64,000 bases of DNA, taken from the NCBI RefSeq assembly GCF_030056655.1, contig NZ_JASHIE010000001.1, positions 595,610-659,609 on the forward strand, written 5' to 3'. This DNA is from Flectobacillus rivi (GTDB lineage: Bacteria > Bacteroidota > Bacteroidia > Cytophagales > Spirosomataceae). The position numbers and the translations under genes are program-made. A model generated the notes under the pieces. The model ran no database searches, was not told where the DNA came from, and worked only from the letters and a program-made list of their open reading frames with translations. Of the stretch, positions 61,211 to 64,000 are shown piece by piece (the stretch's first letter is position 1; each line of letters opens with the position of its first letter).

Positions 61211-64000
61211 TTAGAATCCAAGCACCCCTGGATTAATATCTGTTGGACAGTTCACTGTTGTGGTTGTCTCATTTGAGGTTTTTGGTGTTCCTCCATTTGA
61301 GCTTACCACTGCTGTGTTCTTGAACACACCACTGAAGTTAGCCTTCACATTGATGCTCAAGCCTACACTCTGACCTGCTGGAATCTGCGTTGAGCCATTG
61401 TTGGTACAAGTCACCACCTGACCTACTGCACTACAAGTAAAGCCGCCTGTACTTGGTCCACTCACAAATTGTAAGCCAATCGGTAAGTTATCTGTTACTG
61501 TTATTGTACCAGTCGTAGCTCCCGTTCCGCCATTGGCAATATTGAAACTATAAGCAAAGTTCGTGCCTACTGTCGCTACCACTGGAGCACTCTTCGTGAT
61601 TGTTAAGTTTGCCTGCGGTAAAGCATTGATGGTCGTCGGTACTTCGTTCGATGGTTTAGGGGTCGTTACTGGATCTCCACCTCCTGTTACATAAGCCGTG
61701 TTCTTCACTGGTAAGCCCGAAGCTGGTGCTGTCGTTGGATTTACCGTCAAGACTATCGTACTACTACCATTCGCTGCTATCGAAGTTGTTGTTGTACAAG
61801 TCACTGCTTGACCTGATGCGCTACAAGTCCAACCTGATCCACTGAAGGTCACATAACTCAACTCACTTGGTAAGTTATCCGTTACTGTTATCGTACCTGT
61901 ACTTGCTGCTAATCCTGTGTTGTTTACCGTCAAAGTATAGTTGAAATTCGTACCTACCGTCGCTACACTTGGTCCAGTTTTCACTACCACCAAGTTTGGT
62001 GTTGGTGGGTTCGAAATCACCGTCGTTACACTATTGGACGTTTCAGTGCTAATGTCTCCACCACCTACTACACTACCTACGTTGGTGTAAGTTCCTGCTT
62101 GCGTTGGTTTCACTGTCAAACTCATCGAGCTGCTGCCACTCACTGCTATCACTCCACTATTTGTACAAGTTACCAATTGTCCTGAAGCACTACAGCTCCA
62201 ACCATTGCCACCACCACTCACAAACTGTAAACCATTTGGTAGATTATCTGTCACGGTAATTACTCCTGCAGTTGATGCCGTTCCTGAGTTATTCACCACC
62301 AAAGTATAATCATAGTTCGTATTCACAATTCCTGTTACTGGACCTGACTTGCTAATCAACAAGTTTGGTTTAGGTGCTGGGGTGATATCTGTCGTTACTG
62401 GGTTCGATGGTTTTGGTGTCGTACTTGGATCTCCACCTCCGATCACACTTGCCGTATTAACTACTGATGATCCACTCGCTGCATCCAATGCCTTCACTGT
62501 TAAGGTTAATACATTGCTACCATTCACCGCTACAACATTGCTCGTCATACACGTCACCGTTTGACCTGCTGCACTACAACTCCAACCTGTTCCACTGAAG
62601 CCTACATATTGTAAGTTCGTCGCCAAAACATCCGTTACCGTTATCGTACCACTCGTCGCTGCATTTCCGGTGTTGTTTACCGTCAAGGTATAGTTGTAGT
62701 TCGTGCCTACTGTCGCCGTTACTGGACCTGACTTCACAATCGAAATACTTGGTTTCGGTGTTGGGTTAATCGTTGTCGTTACTGGATTTGATGGTTTTGG
62801 TGTCGTACTTGGGTCTCCACCACCACTCACATAAGCTGTGTTGATGGCTGGTGAGCTCGCCGCACTTACTGCCTGTACTGTCAAGATGATGTTTGAGTTG
62901 GCATTCACAATGATGGATGCACTACTCGTACAAGTCACCAACTGACCACTCGCACTACAACTCCAAACGCTACCCGCACTACTTGAGCCTACAAAGGCTA
63001 TGCCTGTTGGTAAATTGTCTGTTACGGTGATTAATCCACTGGTACCTGCTGTACCATTATTACTTACCGTTAAAGTATAATCAAAGTTACTACCCACGGT
63101 TACTGACGATGGTCCTGCTTTAGCTATCACTAGATTTGGTTTAGCTGGTTCATTAATCACTGTCGTTACTGGATTCGATGGTCGTTTGGCTACGATGTCT
63201 CCACCACCACTTACCCAAGCTTTGTTCACGACGGTACCCGTCACCGAACTTACCACTGTCAAGTTCAATGAGCTACTACCACCTGCGGCGATACCTGTCG
63301 TAGTTGTACAACTTACCAACACTCTACCACCTGCTAGCGTACTACTGCTACAACTCCAACCTGAGCCTGAGCCTGATACAAAACTCAATCCCGTAGCCAA
63401 GGTATCACTCACCACGGTTGTTCCAAAGGTACTTGTCGTTCCGCTATTGCTTACTGTTAAGGTATAGTTATAGTTGGTACCTTTCTCTGCTACACTTGGT
63501 CCTGATTTAACAATCGCTAATTCTGGTACACATACCACATAGCCTACTGCATTGGTGATGTCTACACAACTTCCACTAACACCATTGATGGTTCCTCCTA
63601 CTGTTAGCCCTGATACACTTCCTGTGTAACTTACGCCATACACATTGTAGACTCCATTGCCATTGTCACTGAAACTTGGACTATTCGAGATAGAGAGTAT
63701 TCTTCCTTTTCCATCTGTCAAAACATATACGTTAGTCTGTCCTGGTAAATTCGTCTTCCCTGTTTGACCAACCGTGAACACGCCTGTTGCATTGTTACAA
63801 TCACATATCGAGATAGGGACGGCTACTGTTTTGCTACATGAACTCACAAGGTTGATATCACCTCCTACTGTTAAATTCGGAGAAACGCTATTGGTATACG
63901 TCACCGCCACGGCTTGGTAAGTATTAGCACTTACATTCGCTATACTCATCACATTCACGGGTGACACATATTGGATTATACCTGACGAATTCGTCAATAC
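61211..64000 (-). CDS. Secreted protein with six DUF11 repeats, 5' end outside the window
   Basis: The frame is open to the window edge, where codons still encode VLTNSSGII, so the N-terminus and signal peptide are missing. More than 929 residues are visible. After about 160 residues with ICDCN and YVLTDGKGRIL motifs there are six DUF11 domains of about 125 residues each. Each repeats xNYxYTLTVxNxGTA, TVTDxLPxGLxFVS, and WSCSASGQxVTCT (a likely disulfide). Linkers are GGGDPSTTPKPSNPVTT. The last repeat ends in NPGVLGF with no sorting domain visible. Repeats of this type occur in long surface adhesins and S-layer-like proteins. The region is richer in G and C than its neighbours. Confidence 0.92.
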   Translation of the reverse strand, partial: VLTNSSGIIQYVSPVNVMSIANVSANTYQAVAVTYTNSVSPNLTVGGDINLVSSCSKTVAVPISICDCNNATGVFTVGQTGKTNLPGQTNVYVLTDGKGRILSISNSPSFSDNGNGVYNVYGVSYTGSVSGLTVGGTINGVSGSCVDITNAVGYVVCVPELAIVKSGPSVAEKGTNYNYTLTVSNSGTTSTFGTTVVSDTLATGLSFVSGSGSGWSCSSSTLAGGRVLVSCTTTTGIAAGGSSSLNLTVVSSVTGTVVNKAWVSGGGDIVAKRPSNPVTTVINEPAKPNLVIAKAGPSSVTVGSNFDYTLTVSNNGTAGTSGLITVTDNLPTGIAFVGSSSAGSVWSCSASGQLVTCTSSASIIVNANSNIILTVQAVSAASSPAINTAYVSGGGDPSTTPKPSNPVTTTINPTPKPSISIVKSGPVTATVGTNYNYTLTVNNTGNAATSGTITVTDVLATNLQYVGFSGTGWSCSAAGQTVTCMTSNVVAVNGSNVLTLTVKALDAASGSSVVNTASVIGGGDPSTTPKPSNPVTTDITPAPKPNLLISKSGPVTGIVNTNYDYTLVVNNSGTASTAGVITVTDNLPNGLQFVSGGGNGWSCSASGQLVTCTNSGVIAVSGSSSMSLTVKPTQAGTYTNVGSVVGGGDISTETSNSVTTVISNPPTPNLVVVKTGPSVATVGTNFNYTLTVNNTGLAASTGTITVTDNLPSELSYVTFSGSGWTCSASGQAVTCTTTTSIAANGSSTIVLTVNPTTAPASGLPVKNTAYVTGGGDPVTTPKPSNEVPTTINALPQANLTITKSAPVVATVGTNFAYSFNIANGGTGATTGTITVTDNLPIGLQFVSGPSTGGFTCSAVGQVVTCTNNGSTQIPAGQSVGLSINVKANFSGVFKNTAVVSSNGGTPKTSNETTTTVNCPTDINPGVLGF

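Noticed and set aside
61132..61221. N-terminal extension of the 60,433 gene (30 residues)
   Set aside because: It would be translated through a strong terminator, and the residues do not look like a signal peptide. The ATG at 61,129-61,131 starts a typical one.
1..64000. Insertion sequence, prophage, CRISPR array, tRNA or rRNA genes
   Set aside because: No transposase, integrase, phage gene, CRISPR-type repeat-spacer series or RNA-gene signature was found on either strand.

Overview
The window comes from a low-GC member of the Bacteroidota, probably a Cytophagales/Spirosomaceae-type bacterium. This is inferred from SusC/SusD pairs carrying the SEVVVT TonB-box region, many lipoproteins, promoter-like TAnnTTTG boxes, DUF11 repeat proteins and a Wza/Wzc/Wzi export system. 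No rRNA, tRNA, insertion sequence, phage or CRISPR array was seen. Most genes lie on the minus strand.

Layout. 1-11,322: the start of a truncated NAD(P)-binding protein, then two tandem SusC/SusD outer-membrane uptake systems, the second followed by a small lipoprotein. 11,707-13,525: a divergent patatin-like lipase and a metallo-beta-lactamase-fold hydrolase. 13,922-19,465: a signalling island with two single-domain response regulators, a LytS-type sensor kinase and a 910-residue REC-PAS-PAS-GAF-PAS histidine kinase. Between the large kinase and the next gene, a strong terminator points to an unannotated short minus-strand transcript, possibly encoding a 33-residue peptide.

20,490-52,639: a large exopolysaccharide/capsule locus. 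It holds a CpsB-type PHP phosphatase and a receiver-less LytTR regulator, ManC and a WcaJ-like initiating transferase, two surface proteins, RfbD, a BNR-repeat lipoprotein, a UDP-xylose route (Ugd, Uxs), several glycosyltransferases, a Wzx flippase, a Wzy-like polymerase, an acetyltransferase, and the Wzc/Wza/Wzi machinery. The most unusual part is 40,862-47,700, a block of overlapping or closely spaced genes. It encodes a pyruvate-aldolase-like domain fused to a DUF115/Maf-like domain, an acylneuraminate-type cytidylyltransferase, two HAD phosphatases, a nucleotidyltransferase-like/APH-kinase fusion, a second nucleotidyltransferase and a methyltransferase-like/glycosyltransferase fusion. No NeuB-type synthase is present. 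Together with a GT carrying EEG and HP motifs (34,159-35,163), this suggests a route to a CMP-activated acidic sugar that uses a metal-dependent aldolase in place of NeuB. That is a hypothesis.

53,520-64,000: two DUF6089-like outer-membrane paralogues, a large lipoprotein of unknown function, an AraC-type regulator that stops before its second helix-turn-helix, a thioredoxin-fold protein, and two related secreted proteins. The second of these carries six DUF11 repeats and runs off the window end. Intergenic DNA here holds an 11-copy octamer array, a perfect 27-bp hairpin and dispersed degenerate repeats.
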